IMG/VR virus record: IMGVR_UViG_3300025647_000347
Location: 1-20,625 of that record
Source of the DNA: a virus
Direction: 5' to 3' (one strand)
Length of the DNA stretch: 20,625 nt
In this document: one piece after another, positions 4,491 to 12,430 of the stretch
Layout of the letters: each line of letters opens with the position of its first letter
Numbering within the stretch: the stretch's first letter is position 1
Translations under genes and position numbers: made by a program
The notes under the pieces: generated by a model
Told to the model about the DNA's origin: nothing
The model's input: only the letters and a program-made list of their open reading frames with translations
Databases searched by the model: none

Positions 4491-4524
4491 CTTGGGCTTA
4501 CACCACTGAAGTGTGGATGCCAAG
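4491..4524 (-). ncRNA. Structured RNA, family B copy 5
   Basis: Leftward RNA: outer stem CUUGG/CCAAG, internal loop CAU opposite UGUAAGC, inner stem CCAC/GUGG with loop ACUUCA. It is the most divergent copy, yet it keeps the GGCAU and UGUAAG loop strands while both stems have changed by paired substitutions. It lies 16 nt before the GTG at 4475. Confidence 0.6.
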
Positions 4525-4584
4525 AACAGCTGGTGACCTACCACCTGAGTTGTCTGCTACGTTTAACGTCCAGCTTGACGAAAG

Positions 4585-4617
4585 TTTTCCACAGGCTTGT
4601 GGAAAAACTGTGGAAAA
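4585..4617. other. Cluster of three DnaA-box 9-mers, candidate origin element
   Basis: TTTTCCACA occurs three times in 33 bp: forward at 4585-4593 and inverted at 4598-4606 and 4609-4617. This 9-mer is the DnaA-box consensus reported for Synechococcus origins. A one-mismatch copy (TTGTCCACA, minus strand) is at 5104-5112. The cluster sits in a 239-nt stretch without a gene, close to the change of transcription direction. It could serve phage replication by host DnaA, or act as a DnaA-bound control site or titration site. Confidence 0.6.
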
Positions 4618-4685
4618 CGGTAGGTCTTTGCCGCAAACCGTTCTAGCCAAACCCCAGCCGCGCGAAGCAAAAATTCCGCGGGCGC

Positions 4686-4701
4686 GATACGAATTCGTAT
4701 C
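4686..4701. repeat. Perfect 16-bp palindrome
   Basis: GATACGAATTCGTATC reads the same on both strands with no spacer. Palindromes of this size are typical operators for dimeric regulators, and they also occur in origins. It lies 69 bp from the DnaA-box cluster and downstream, in the leftward sense, of the gene at 4764-5081. Confidence 0.6.
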
Positions 4702-4731
4702 AAACGAAGCAGGTGTTGAGGGCTAAGTAAA

Positions 4732-4751
4732 CCCCTGGCTCTCACCAGGGG
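4732..4751 (-). terminator. Hairpin terminator after the 4764-5081 gene
   Basis: Leftward RNA: CCCCUGG/CCAGGGG, a perfect 7-bp stem with a 6-nt loop, followed by UUUACUUAG. The U-tract is weak, so termination may be partial. It begins 12 nt after the stop codon at 4764. Confidence 0.5.
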
Positions 4752-4763
4752 AAAAGTTAACCG

Positions 4764-5081
4764 TCAATCGATGCAGGTTGCCTTGACAACGAAGCTAAGA
4801 TCCTGTGGCTTACGTGTGATAAACACTCGCCATTGGCGGATGTTTATGCAATCGTCGCCACGATAATAGCTGTCCATGTACATCTCGGCCTGAGCTACTT
4901 CAAGCTCGTGGATGTACAGGAACTTAAGCAATGTTTCCATCAGTTCCTTCGGCGTAATGCCGGCGGCCCTGAAGAAACCTGGCGCTAACGTCACACGCTT
5001 GCCTTCAGCAAGCGAAGCAACTGCACACTCGCAACGATAGTCAAGCTCTTCGGCTGAAATCGTGCTGATAACTGTTGCCAT
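4764..5081 (-). CDS. Hypothetical protein with strong ribosome-binding site (105 aa)
   Basis: ATG at 5081 (MATVISTISA), with AGAGGAG 9 nt upstream, the strongest Shine-Dalgarno sequence in the left arm. Residues 9-30 are helical (AEELDYRCECAVASLAEGK). Residues 34-50 contain LAPGFFRAAGITPKELMETL, which could be a helix-turn-helix-like or other small alpha/beta element. The C-terminal part is probably beta-rich (INIRQWRVFITRKPQDLSFV). Soluble, with three Cys and no metal motif. First gene of the leftward arm after the hinge and set apart by its own terminator, so it could be a separate, possibly early unit. No function recognised. Confidence 0.75.
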   Translation of the reverse strand: MATVISTISAEELDYRCECAVASLAEGKRVTLAPGFFRAAGITPKELMETLLKFLYIHELEVAQAEMYMDSYYRGDDCINIRQWRVFITRKPQDLSFVVKATCID

Positions 5082-5139
5082 TGAACTAAACTCCTCTGGA
5101 AACTGTGGACAATCTGCGTTACACGGATGCGCAGCCCCC

Positions 5140-5145
5140 GTTATA
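5140..5145 (-). promoter_or_regulatory. Possible -10 box for the 4764-5081 gene
   Basis: On the minus strand TATAAC lies 58 nt before the ATG at 5081. The -35 position reads GAAGGG, which is not a match, so this would be a -35-independent promoter. Weak evidence. Confidence 0.2.
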
Positions 5146-5277
5146 CTTATCTACCCATCACACCCCTTCTTTTTTTCTATACGCAATTCACTACGCGTGG
5201 GGTGTTGGAGAAGCCTCAGATAATTTTTTCTCCTTTTTTGACCTCTATAGGGACCTTTTTTGTATCACAGTGTACTA

Positions 5278-5308
5278 AACCTTAAAAAGTGTCGTGCTAT
5301 TTAAGGTT
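5278..5308. repeat. 9-bp perfect inverted repeat
   Basis: AACCTTAAA (5278-5286) and TTTAAGGTT (5300-5308) with a 13-nt spacer. Either a weak AU-rich hairpin or a protein-binding operator. It lies directly beyond the terminator of the gene at 5385-5591. Confidence 0.45.
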
Positions 5309-5325
5309 TTACCCTAATTTATAGA

Positions 5326-5352
5326 CAAAAATGCCGGGGTTTTATCCCCGGC
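5326..5352 (-). terminator. Intrinsic terminator of the 5385-5591 gene
   Basis: Leftward RNA: GCCGGGG/CCCCGGC, a perfect 7-bp GC-rich stem with loop AUAAAA, then AUUUUUGUC. Stem plus U-run fit a classical intrinsic terminator. It begins 33 nt after the stop at 5385. Confidence 0.8.
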
Positions 5353-5384
5353 TATACCTAGATTTACTTTTGTGTTACCTAAAA

Positions 5385-5591
5385 TTAAAAACTGTTCTTT
5401 GCTTTTTTTGCGGCAACGGCTGCATCAAAGTATTGTTCCGTATCAGGTCGTTGATTGGCTAGTTCTTTCCTGGCGCCAACCGTAAAACTCTTGACGGTAA
5501 GGGGGTCAGCACCTTTTGCCGCTAACTTTTCCGCTTCTTCGGTAATTGCATCTAACGCAACAACGCGTTCTGCACGGTTTTTAGGGTTCAT
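5385..5591 (-). CDS. Small Ala/Lys-rich helical protein (68 aa)
   Basis: ATG at 5591 (MNPKNRAERV). Nearly all helix: residues 4-27 (KNRAERVVALDAITEEAEKLAAKG) and a Lys/Ala-rich C-terminus (FDAAVAAKKAKNSF). Basic and soluble, with no Cys. It forms its own transcription unit with a strong terminator, divergent from the right arm (122 nt from the ATG at 5714). A small DNA-binding or scaffold-like role would fit its composition, but nothing specific is visible. Confidence 0.7.
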   Translation of the reverse strand: MNPKNRAERVVALDAITEEAEKLAAKGADPLTVKSFTVGARKELANQRPDTEQYFDAAVAAKKAKNSF

Positions 5592-5713
5592 TTCCCAATA
5601 ATACCCTTGTTTCTCGGGTCATTCAACTTATCTGTTACTACTTTAGCCCATGTGTGTGCGTTTTTATCCCTTAAAATACAAATAACAAGAATACATCAGC
5701 AAATAAAACACCC

Positions 5714-8683
5714 ATGGCACTAGCACCCGCCGATTTTTACGCTTATAGCCGTGCAACCGGGGTGCCGGTACCAGAAGATCCGGAGGAAAGGGCAGCTTTA
5801 GCCCCAGAAGTACTTGAATTTCGCCGTAATCAGCTCCGTGCACCACAAGAAGAGTCAAATCTCCTCCAGATTTTGGGACTAGGCGCCCTTGGTCTTGCTG
5901 GTGCTGGCGCGGGTTACGCAGGTTACCGTGCATTGGCTGGTCGTGGAACAAGGAAAGAGACCCCTATTAATGCAACTCCCGCTGCGCAAGCAAAATACGC
6001 CGAAGAAAACGAATCACTTCTACGAGAAATTGCCGTTCCCCCTTCACGGGTTGTCCAAAGCGAACAAATTATTCAAGAAGCGCGTAAAGAACGTCCCCGC
6101 GGTGTTGTTAAAGCAGATTTGACTTCTTTCTTGCAAGATTTACGTCAACAAGAAGAGCTTCGCAGTATTGGTCGTCCAGTGACGCCGTATCGTCCAGGCT
6201 CTCTTGCAGATCGTACAACTCGCGAAGCCTTGGCACGTCAAGAAGAAAGAAATCCAGAATCTCCTTCTTACGTTTCTAAACTCAATGAACGCCGTCAAAT
6301 TCGTGCACAACAAGCACAACAACTTGCCAATTCCGTAAAAGATGCACTTCTTTCTGGTGAGCAACAAGAAGATTACGACCTTGGCACAAGTCAAATTCAA
6401 ACTGCGGGGAGCTCTTCTACCGAAGCTTTGAATAAAGCCATGGAGCGAAAGCAACAAAATTCTGTTGCACCAATCAGTCGTGACTGGAACGAAAAACTAT
6501 TTGACAACCGCGGCATGCTTCGGCCCGATATCATTTCCATGCACCTTGGAGATGAAAACGTTATTCCACAACCAATTGCACGACAATTAATAAGTAGTGC
6601 AATAAAAGACAATCGCGGCAATATTCTTTCTTTTAATGATTCAAATGCAGTGTTTAACGCAACGCGTTATGTAAGAGAAAATCTTTTATCTCAAGATTAT
6701 CAAGGATCTATAAAAAATTATCTTGCAGGCGAGTTCCCTGGTGACATACAAGCCATCCAATCGCGCGGATTTAGTTGGTCAGCACGTCCTGCTTCTCGTA
6801 CTGATGTTATTAGCGTACAGAAAGGCGAAGGCGGCGAGCCTGAAATTTCTATTAAAAAACGTGCTTCTTCTCAGTTTGATGTTAGTGATCTCGAGCCTCT
6901 TTATCTAGATACAAATGGAAATTTAATACCCAAGTCGGCTATTGGTACCAGCGGCACATCTGACGCCGCAACAGGCACTGGTATTGGCGAGGAGATTGGC
7001 CAGGCCGTAGCCTTTGTGCCACGAGAAAAACTCGGGCCTTTTGTTGCATCCCCTGGAGTTACGGGTGAAAAAGAACTGCGCTATAAACAACAGGGTACTG
7101 GTTATGCCATTGGAGGCGTAAAAGAATTTGGAGGCAGCCCTGGAGCTGGCTATACGGCAGGCCAAGATTTTTCATTGCCAGTAATGTCGGCTAGCGAGTT
7201 AATTGAAAATAAATTTGTAGGTATGTCCAGTAACGGCAATGTGTTTGCAAAAGTCAAACCAATTGCGCTAACAGGAGACAGTCGTTTATCTGTTCGTCTT
7301 AACCAAGAGTATGGCAATATTTTTTACGAACATCCAATTACTGGACAAAAATGGAACTCACCAGAAGAAGCTGCTGCGTTTGTAAATAACGTACATAGCC
7401 AATTCAATGAAAAACAACTTAGCAAAATGCGGGCGCAAACTGAAACGCCCGAAACTTATCGCGGCGCAATGGAGGTAGCCCTTACAGGCAGAGATACATC
7501 TGGCCGTCAACGCAAAACATGGATTGATCCTTATCAAAAACTTTCAGCGACAGACGAAGCAACTTTTGCCTCACAAATTCAAGATTCTCTCCTTCAAAAA
7601 GGTTTGATCCAAGAGGCTTATACAGAAGATGGTGCTAAATATTTAAGGCAGACAAGATATTCTGTTCCGGAAATTATTGAGGGACAAGAAACAACAAATT
7701 GGGTTTTAGGCCCAGAGCACTCTGGCATGTTTGAAGCAACCCTTGACAAGGGTAAGAAAAATGATTACGAATATTTAACGGCTGTTCAAAATGCATATCA
7801 AAACATTACTGGTAATCGACTAGCAGATATTGATCTTGCCCTAGATCTTCGCAAACAAAAAGCCGGCCCTTTCCTTGGTGGATCACGTTCTAATCCTTAT
7901 TTAAATAAAGCACTTACTGTAGCCAATACATTGACACAAATTTCGGAGCCAACACGTCAGCTTGTACGTGCCCCAGGACAAGTAGAGGGCCTTGGTGAGC
8001 GCTATGGGCTAGGTGCCACTGTTTCTGAGAAGCCGACGCGTACATTACCAAGTCGGCAAACGTCCGTACCTTTGGTTGGCGCTGAATTTGAGCCAGTGTA
8101 TGAATGGAATCCAGAAAAAAATGCAATGGAGTATTTAGGCGAAAAAGCTACCTATAAAACCATTACCAAAAAAGTCGATCCAGGTGAACTTGGCGGCAGG
8201 CGCCTTGCCGCCGCTTTAGTTGATTATCGCCAACGTTCAGGGCAGCCAATGAAACAATCTGATTTCATGCAGTTTGCTTCATCTATTGCTCAACAAGAGG
8301 GTGCTGATATCAACGCAGTTATTCAACAAGCATCTCGCTTCTCCCGTGGTAAAGGACAAGAGCTTGCTACTGGAAAACTAATGACACAAGGGCGGCGTGC
8401 ATTGGCCGCAATGGACCAACCATCCCCTGCAGAGGAAGTTGCTCAAACTATTGCGGAATACGATTTTGGTGAAAGTATTGGCTCTGACATCGAGAGAGCC
8501 ATTCAAGGACCGTCACAAATAGATATTGATGCTGAATTAACAGCAAAACAAGCAGCACGCGCGAAAGTAGAGCCCCCTGGCAGCCAAGAAATTTTTTCTG
8601 TAGATGATCAGATGCTTTCTAATATGATGGGTAAGTTACGCGCACAAGCAAGTCGTCGCGCTGGTAAACGTAGGAATCGTTAA
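5714..8683 (+). CDS. Large virion-associated protein candidate with one membrane segment (989 aa)
   Basis: ATG at 5714 after an A/C-rich leader without a Shine-Dalgarno sequence. The N-terminus is acidic (PEDPEERAALAPEV). Residues 50-74 form a Gly/Ala/Leu membrane helix (LLQILGLGALGLAGAGAGY), followed by about 900 polar residues rich in Gln, Ser and Arg, with charged helices and no catalytic motif I can identify. The C-terminus is very basic (ASRRAGKRRNR). Large proteins with a single Gly-rich helix, placed before other such proteins in a late operon, suggest an internal virion or DNA-ejection protein. A tail component is the alternative. First gene of the rightward operon, with its stop 2 nt before the next ATG. 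Confidence 0.85.
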   Translation: MALAPADFYAYSRATGVPVPEDPEERAALAPEVLEFRRNQLRAPQEESNLLQILGLGALGLAGAGAGYAGYRALAGRGTRKETPINATPAAQAKYAEENESLLREIAVPPSRVVQSEQIIQEARKERPRGVVKADLTSFLQDLRQQEELRSIGRPVTPYRPGSLADRTTREALARQEERNPESPSYVSKLNERRQIRAQQAQQLANSVKDALLSGEQQEDYDLGTSQIQTAGSSSTEALNKAMERKQQNSVAPISRDWNEKLFDNRGMLRPDIISMHLGDENVIPQPIARQLISSAIKDNRGNILSFNDSNAVFNATRYVRENLLSQDYQGSIKNYLAGEFPGDIQAIQSRGFSWSARPASRTDVISVQKGEGGEPEISIKKRASSQFDVSDLEPLYLDTNGNLIPKSAIGTSGTSDAATGTGIGEEIGQAVAFVPREKLGPFVASPGVTGEKELRYKQQGTGYAIGGVKEFGGSPGAGYTAGQDFSLPVMSASELIENKFVGMSSNGNVFAKVKPIALTGDSRLSVRLNQEYGNIFYEHPITGQKWNSPEEAAAFVNNVHSQFNEKQLSKMRAQTETPETYRGAMEVALTGRDTSGRQRKTWIDPYQKLSATDEATFASQIQDSLLQKGLIQEAYTEDGAKYLRQTRYSVPEIIEGQETTNWVLGPEHSGMFEATLDKGKKNDYEYLTAVQNAYQNITGNRLADIDLALDLRKQKAGPFLGGSRSNPYLNKALTVANTLTQISEPTRQLVRAPGQVEGLGERYGLGATVSEKPTRTLPSRQTSVPLVGAEFEPVYEWNPEKNAMEYLGEKATYKTITKKVDPGELGGRRLAAALVDYRQRSGQPMKQSDFMQFASSIAQQEGADINAVIQQASRFSRGKGQELATGKLMTQGRRALAAMDQPSPAEEVAQTIAEYDFGESIGSDIERAIQGPSQIDIDAELTAKQAARAKVEPPGSQEIFSVDDQMLSNMMGKLRAQASRRAGKRRNR

Positions 8684-8685
8684 TC

Positions 8686-8904
8686 ATGGCTGAAAAGAAA
8701 AAGAAAAAAGACAAGAAGTGGATTCAAGGCATGGAGATGAAGGAAGGTGCCTTCACTGCCAAAGCCAAGCGAAAGGGGATTACTACTGCCCAGCTGCAGG
8801 AAAACGTTCTTTCCAATCCTGATGACTATGACGAAAAGACTGTGAAACAAGCACGGTTGCGTAAGACGTTAGTAGGATTGAAAAAACGTAAGGAGAAGAA
8901 GTAA
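8686..8904 (+). CDS. Small Lys-rich conserved phage protein (72 aa)
   Basis: ATG at 8686, 2 nt after the previous stop, and its TAA overlaps the next ATG (TAATG, 8902-8906), so translation is coupled both ways. Very basic. KWIQGMEMKEGAFTAKAKR (about residues 11-29) and a C-terminal KQARLRKTLVGLKK match a pattern I recall from small phage proteins of unknown role (W-x-x-x-M-x-x-GA...R.RLA.TL). Possibly DNA-binding. The N-terminus has a run of Lys (AEKKKKKDKK). Confidence 0.82.
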   Translation: MAEKKKKKDKKWIQGMEMKEGAFTAKAKRKGITTAQLQENVLSNPDDYDEKTVKQARLRKTLVGLKKRKEKK

Positions 8905-9503
8905 TGGCAAAGGATCACCGCCTGGCACTAGATCGTTATATTGATTACACAAAAGATCCATTCATCAAGAAACGTCAACTTAACTTTGACGATTCTTTTA
9001 TGTCAAAGGCTTCCAGTGGCAAAGCACCTTGGATGCCAAGTCGTTTTGATGAGACCGACCTATTACGCCGCATCCAAACTCGTAAACTGCAACTGAACCC
9101 AACTCTTAACTTTGTGGGTGATACCCCAGAAGAATATGAGGTGTTCGCCAATATCGGACGTTTTACCCGCAAGGAGGGCTATAACTTTGAAGAAGGTAGG
9201 CCAAACACTCGATTGCGTCCTGAGGAGCAACCAGGCTTTTCTCCTGTATGGGTAGAAGCTTATCGCATTAGCCCAACCGTCAACCCAGATAAACGTGCAT
9301 CTAATCCAATGCCACGTGTTTCCAACCCAGATCCAAAGGGTTATATGATGGCGGCTGCAGAGCAACGTGCATTGAAAGAAGCAGAAGGCGATAAGTCTGT
9401 TGCTCAGCTTCTTTCTAATAAGTCAGAAGAAAAAGATACACCTAAAGCAGAAGACAAAAAAAAGACGTTCAAGAAAAATAACGAAGAGCCACAAAAGTCT
9501 TAA
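8904..9503 (+). CDS. Hypothetical protein of the virion gene cluster (199 aa)
   Basis: ATG at 8904 overlaps the preceding stop. It is polar, rich in Arg, Pro and Asn, with a central aromatic segment (EEYEVFANIGRFTRKEGYNF, about residues 76-95). The Lys/Glu-rich, disordered C-terminal tail (about 165-199) resembles the tails of scaffold or packaging-related proteins. No membrane segment or enzyme motif. Co-directional with its neighbours and probably part of the same late transcript. Confidence 0.82.
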   Translation: MAKDHRLALDRYIDYTKDPFIKKRQLNFDDSFMSKASSGKAPWMPSRFDETDLLRRIQTRKLQLNPTLNFVGDTPEEYEVFANIGRFTRKEGYNFEEGRPNTRLRPEEQPGFSPVWVEAYRISPTVNPDKRASNPMPRVSNPDPKGYMMAAAEQRALKEAEGDKSVAQLLSNKSEEKDTPKAEDKKKTFKKNNEEPQKS

Positions 9504-9514
9504 ATCTAGCCACG

Positions 9515-9520
9515 TATAAT
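9515..9520 (+). promoter_or_regulatory. Possible -10 box (TATAAT)
   Basis: A perfect TATAAT lies 16 nt before the ATG at 9537 in a 33-nt gap. No -35 match is found 16-18 nt upstream. It could be an internal promoter without a -35, or chance in AT-rich spacer DNA. Confidence 0.25.
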
Positions 9521-9536
9521 AAAGAAAAACGATATC

Positions 9537-10103
9537 ATGGCTCGCGGTAAACTATTTCAAAGCTTATTGAATACAGCTAAGCAGGTTGCCGCACCTTCAT
9601 TGATGAGTGGTGGCCTTACCACGGCCATGTCTTTATTAACAGGTTCCGATCCAGTTACTGCACTTGCGTACGGTGTCGGAGATACCCTTGCATCTGGTGG
9701 ATCTGTTGCGGCAGTACGTGCATTGCGCCCTAAGTCATATCAACAAAAACGAATAAAAAATCTGGATACAAACAAAGTAGAAACGACAACAAAAGGTAGT
9801 AGGCTCGAGTTGCCTGCCAATATTGCAGCTTCTATTGGTACCGGATACGGACTTTCTTCCATCCTTGAACCACGACCTGTTCCTACAAACTATTCGCAGG
9901 AACAGCAGATTATGGCACAAATGATCGAACGTGCTCAAATTAATGATCTTCCTATCCAAGCCGTAGCACCTGGCACTCAATTTCAGATGGCAGGCATGGA
10001 GTTCTTGGATGATGTCCCAAGACAAATGCAACTTGCTGGTAATTGGCAGCAATACTTAACACCACAGGACCAAGCGGTTCTTTCTCAATACGGGATTGCG
10101 TAA
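9537..10103 (+). CDS. Membrane-active virion protein candidate (188 aa)
   Basis: ATG at 9537. Residues 18-65 are Gly/Ala/Leu-rich and moderately hydrophobic (LMSGGLTTAMSLLTGSDPVT, ALAYGVGDTLASGGSVAAV), followed by a basic patch (RPKSYQQKRIKN). A second Gly-rich segment (ANIAASIGTGYGLSSIL) is at about 94-110. The C-terminus is Gln-rich and polar. Ordered Gly/Ala segments like these recur in the next three genes and fit proteins that insert into membranes during DNA ejection. This is an inference from composition and context. No family recognised. Confidence 0.82.
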   Translation: MARGKLFQSLLNTAKQVAAPSLMSGGLTTAMSLLTGSDPVTALAYGVGDTLASGGSVAAVRALRPKSYQQKRIKNLDTNKVETTTKGSRLELPANIAASIGTGYGLSSILEPRPVPTNYSQEQQIMAQMIERAQINDLPIQAVAPGTQFQMAGMEFLDDVPRQMQLAGNWQQYLTPQDQAVLSQYGIA

Positions 10104-10106
10104 GCC

Positions 10107-10997
10107 ATGAATTTATTCCAGAAAGCACAGCAAGGTTACCGCACAGCTGAACAGCTGATGACGGAAACCAATGCATATAATCTATCGATTGGTTCTCCTA
10201 CTTTCAAGAAACGACTTGCAAAAGAAGGCATTACGCTTCGTCAAAGTCCTGCTGAATTTGTAGGCGCATATACCGCACGCATGATCGCGGATATTACTAA
10301 TGATGGTACACGTACTTTATGGTGGCGCTACAACCATCCTGAAGCAATTAAAAATGTTATTGCTGAGAAAGCAATTGGTAAGCAAGCGGCCAAAGAAATG
10401 GGGCCTATCAAGAAAGGTCTTTTACTTACTTCTGTTTTGGGAGCATCACGAGCTCTTACTGGGGTTTATGACATTACAAATATCTCTCAACAATTTAGGC
10501 CCAAGGGTTTTGCTCAAACCTATGCGGAAGAAGGCTCTGAAGATCGAAGAGAAAGTTCTCAACCAACCATGGAATTATTTGAGCGCTTTTTCCTTGGGCG
10601 CTCTGGTCGCCCACTGAAGTACGAAACAGCTAAGCAAGAAATTCCAGATCTTACACCACAACGTTATGGTAATTTCATGAGGAGTTACTACCAAGACCGT
10701 GGTTTACTTGGTGTTGCAAAATTCACACCTGAAAATCTTCAAGGAGTACCAGAAGCACGGCTCCTTGGTTTCCCAGTGACCATTCCTTCTGTTACATCGG
10801 CTGTTGGTGGTGTGGCTGCTGTTGGTGTTGCAGCAAGGACTGGTGGACCTAAAGGAAGATTTGCGCGTTCTGCTATTGCTGGTCTTGCTGGTTCTGGTGC
10901 TGGCGCATTGGTTGGTAATGTAATGAACCAGGCTATTGCATCTGCTAACCGACCAAAATTACCAACAACAACAGAATATACACAAGGCATGCAGTGA
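10107..10997 (+). CDS. Virion protein candidate with C-terminal Gly/Ala membrane segments (296 aa)
   Basis: ATG at 10107, 3 nt after the previous stop. The N-terminal two thirds is polar and basic. Residues 222-240 (IPSVTSAVGGVAAVGVAA) and 252-272 (RSAIAGLAGSGAGALVGNVM) form two Gly/Ala membrane-like helices split by a basic GGPKGRFAR loop, a hairpin-like arrangement. A further weakly hydrophobic stretch lies at about 103-120. Candidate internal virion or ejection protein, by analogy with Gly-rich membrane segments in such proteins. No sequence family recognised. Confidence 0.83.
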   Translation: MNLFQKAQQGYRTAEQLMTETNAYNLSIGSPTFKKRLAKEGITLRQSPAEFVGAYTARMIADITNDGTRTLWWRYNHPEAIKNVIAEKAIGKQAAKEMGPIKKGLLLTSVLGASRALTGVYDITNISQQFRPKGFAQTYAEEGSEDRRESSQPTMELFERFFLGRSGRPLKYETAKQEIPDLTPQRYGNFMRSYYQDRGLLGVAKFTPENLQGVPEARLLGFPVTIPSVTSAVGGVAAVGVAARTGGPKGRFARSAIAGLAGSGAGALVGNVMNQAIASANRPKLPTTTEYTQGMQ

Positions 10998-11028
10998 TAG
11001 AATTTAAGTAAATAAAGACTATTGATAA

Positions 11029-11940
11029 ATGACGCCGGAAGAACTTGCCGCCATGCAGGCGGGATTAGACCCAAGAGCTTATTATCAAGATCCTTATGCA
11101 GCCGCACGTGCAGGTTTAATTGACCCGGAATCGCTTCCTTCCCGTGGTGCAACTCCTGTTCTTTCAGGTATTCCCACCCCTCCAGGGCCTGGCATGCGTG
11201 AACAAGCAAAGGAAGTAATTGGTAAAGGAAAGCAAAAGCTCAGGGAGGGAAGAGTAGCTGCGCAGGATTTCCTTAAGCGTTACCCTCAGGCAGGTGGTTA
11301 TGCACGCTTAGGTACAGCCGCTCTCGCAGCTACTCCAGCCCTTGGCACCTCCATAGAAGAGCTTCAGGAAGGTCGTCCTCTTGGCGCTGTTGCAGCACTT
11401 GCTCCTGCCGGCTTATCTGCCGCTGGTGCGGCAATGCTTGGCAAGGGTGGTCTACCTGGAACCGTACTTAGCCTGGGTCTTATGGGTCTCGGTGCTATTC
11501 TTCCAGGGGCCACAGCTTCTGGTATGGAAGCTTTAAAACGCAAAGCAACAGGTGATCCTACCACTGGCAAAGAAGATTTTGCTAATCAACTTGCCAGAGC
11601 GCGTCAGATCGACGATCTTGGCACAACAAGGTTTCGCAATAACATGGGAGTAATCACCAGTAACGCGATAGACCTGCAGAAAGCTATTTCAGATCAATCT
11701 TACTCGGATCTTCAACGTAAACTTCCGATTATCAACCAACTCAACAACGCAGCCCTGGTTCGACAGCAAGCTTTACTTAACACACAAAACCAAGGTTATC
11801 TGCAGCAAGGCATGTTAGCAACGGCAGGTGCTCTTGCCCAGGGCGCACAAGCCGAGACTGGTGCTACCGTTCGTACTGCGTTGTCGAACAATCCTTATGC
11901 CGGCTCTGTGATGCAGGCTCCTCAAATTAGGTTTGGTTGA
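11029..11940 (+). CDS. Virion protein candidate with central hydrophobic hairpin (303 aa)
   Basis: ATG at 11029. The N-terminus is acidic and Pro-rich (MTPEELAAMQAGLDPRAYYQ). Residues 96-168 contain several Gly/Ala/Leu stretches (LGAVAALAPAGLSAAGAAML, GTVLSLGLMGLGAILPGATA) that look like a membrane hairpin. The C-terminal third is Gln/Asn-rich, helical and coiled-coil-like (LQRKLPIINQLNNAALVRQQ). Same composition pattern as its neighbours, so a role in the ejected virion content is plausible. The stop overlaps a possible TTG start of the next gene. Confidence 0.83.
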   Translation: MTPEELAAMQAGLDPRAYYQDPYAAARAGLIDPESLPSRGATPVLSGIPTPPGPGMREQAKEVIGKGKQKLREGRVAAQDFLKRYPQAGGYARLGTAALAATPALGTSIEELQEGRPLGAVAALAPAGLSAAGAAMLGKGGLPGTVLSLGLMGLGAILPGATASGMEALKRKATGDPTTGKEDFANQLARARQIDDLGTTRFRNNMGVITSNAIDLQKAISDQSYSDLQRKLPIINQLNNAALVRQQALLNTQNQGYLQQGMLATAGALAQGAQAETGATVRTALSNNPYAGSVMQAPQIRFG

Positions 11941-11945
11941 TTGTC

Positions 11946-12413
11946 ATGTCTTCATTTGCACAAGGTCGTCCATTTAACTCTGGTCCTGTATGGGATCGTA
12001 TGCGTTTTGATTCGGGTCAGACTAGTACCACTATGCCTATTGCAGGTGGGTTTATGTCTGATTTAATCGGGTTTGCTTCTAATCCCGCTCTTAGTAAACT
12101 GCCTGAAGACATGCGTGGTTTTGCTCTCATGGGAGGCATGTTAAGCCTTCGTGATGCAGAAGCAGCTCGTCGGTCTGAAGCGATGTTTGACAAAGCTCTT
12201 GCTTATCAACGCCAAGCAGCACAAGAAGCAAACGAGATGGGTATTCGTAATACGGTAATTGGTTCGTTCCTTAAGGATGTTCCAGCTGCCATTAGCAATG
12301 CCTTTGCACAAAGACAACGTTATACACCTGAGCAGATTGAAATTGCTGCTCGTGGTGCCGGGCAGATGCAACGCCCTTATCAATCCCGTAACTATTACGG
12401 CTTTGTCGGTTAA
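11946..12413 (+). CDS. Hypothetical virion-cluster protein (155 aa)
   Basis: Start chosen at ATG 11946 (MSSFAQGRPF). A TTG at 11937 overlapping the previous stop would add three residues. N-terminal Gly/Ser/Pro-rich part, then a helical, Ala/Glu/Gln/Arg-rich middle (LRDAEAARRSEAMFDKALAY, about residues 68-87), then an Arg/Tyr-rich C-terminus. No membrane helix is as clear as in the neighbours, and there is no motif. Probably structural by position. Confidence 0.8.
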   Translation: MSSFAQGRPFNSGPVWDRMRFDSGQTSTTMPIAGGFMSDLIGFASNPALSKLPEDMRGFALMGGMLSLRDAEAARRSEAMFDKALAYQRQAAQEANEMGIRNTVIGSFLKDVPAAISNAFAQRQRYTPEQIEIAARGAGQMQRPYQSRNYYGFVG

Positions 12414-12430
12414 AATAAGAAAAAATAACC

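Larger units (their letters stand above)
4525..4763. other. Non-coding hinge segment with origin-like and control elements
   Basis: No convincing gene lies here. The short frames on both strands have no start signals and cross the repeats. The segment holds the DnaA-box cluster, a GC-rich patch (about 4660-4685), a perfect 16-bp palindrome (4686-4701) and a terminator-like hairpin (4732-4751). Confidence 0.6.
5082..5384. other. AT-rich intergenic control region
   Basis: About 300 nt without a gene, rich in T/A runs. It contains a one-mismatch DnaA box (5104-5112), a possible leftward -10 (TATAAC, 5140-5145), a 7-bp inverted repeat ACACCCC/GGGGTGT (5160-5166 and 5199-5205, loop 32 nt), a 9-bp inverted repeat (5278-5308) and the terminator of the gene at 5385-5591. 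Confidence 0.5.

Noticed and set aside
4511-4745. Short open frames on both strands across the DnaA-box segment
   Set aside because: They run through the repeats and palindrome, lack start signals and have no protein-like pattern.
5238-5266. TTGACC followed by CTATAGGGA, resembling a sigma-70 -35 box or a T7-type promoter core
   Set aside because: Single occurrence, poor -10 at the right spacing, and it would drive transcription against the gene at 5385-5591.
5672-5677. TAAAAT as a -10 box for the right arm
   Set aside because: No acceptable -35 box and the surrounding DNA is AT-rich. The promoter for 5714 must lie in 5592-5713, but I cannot place it.
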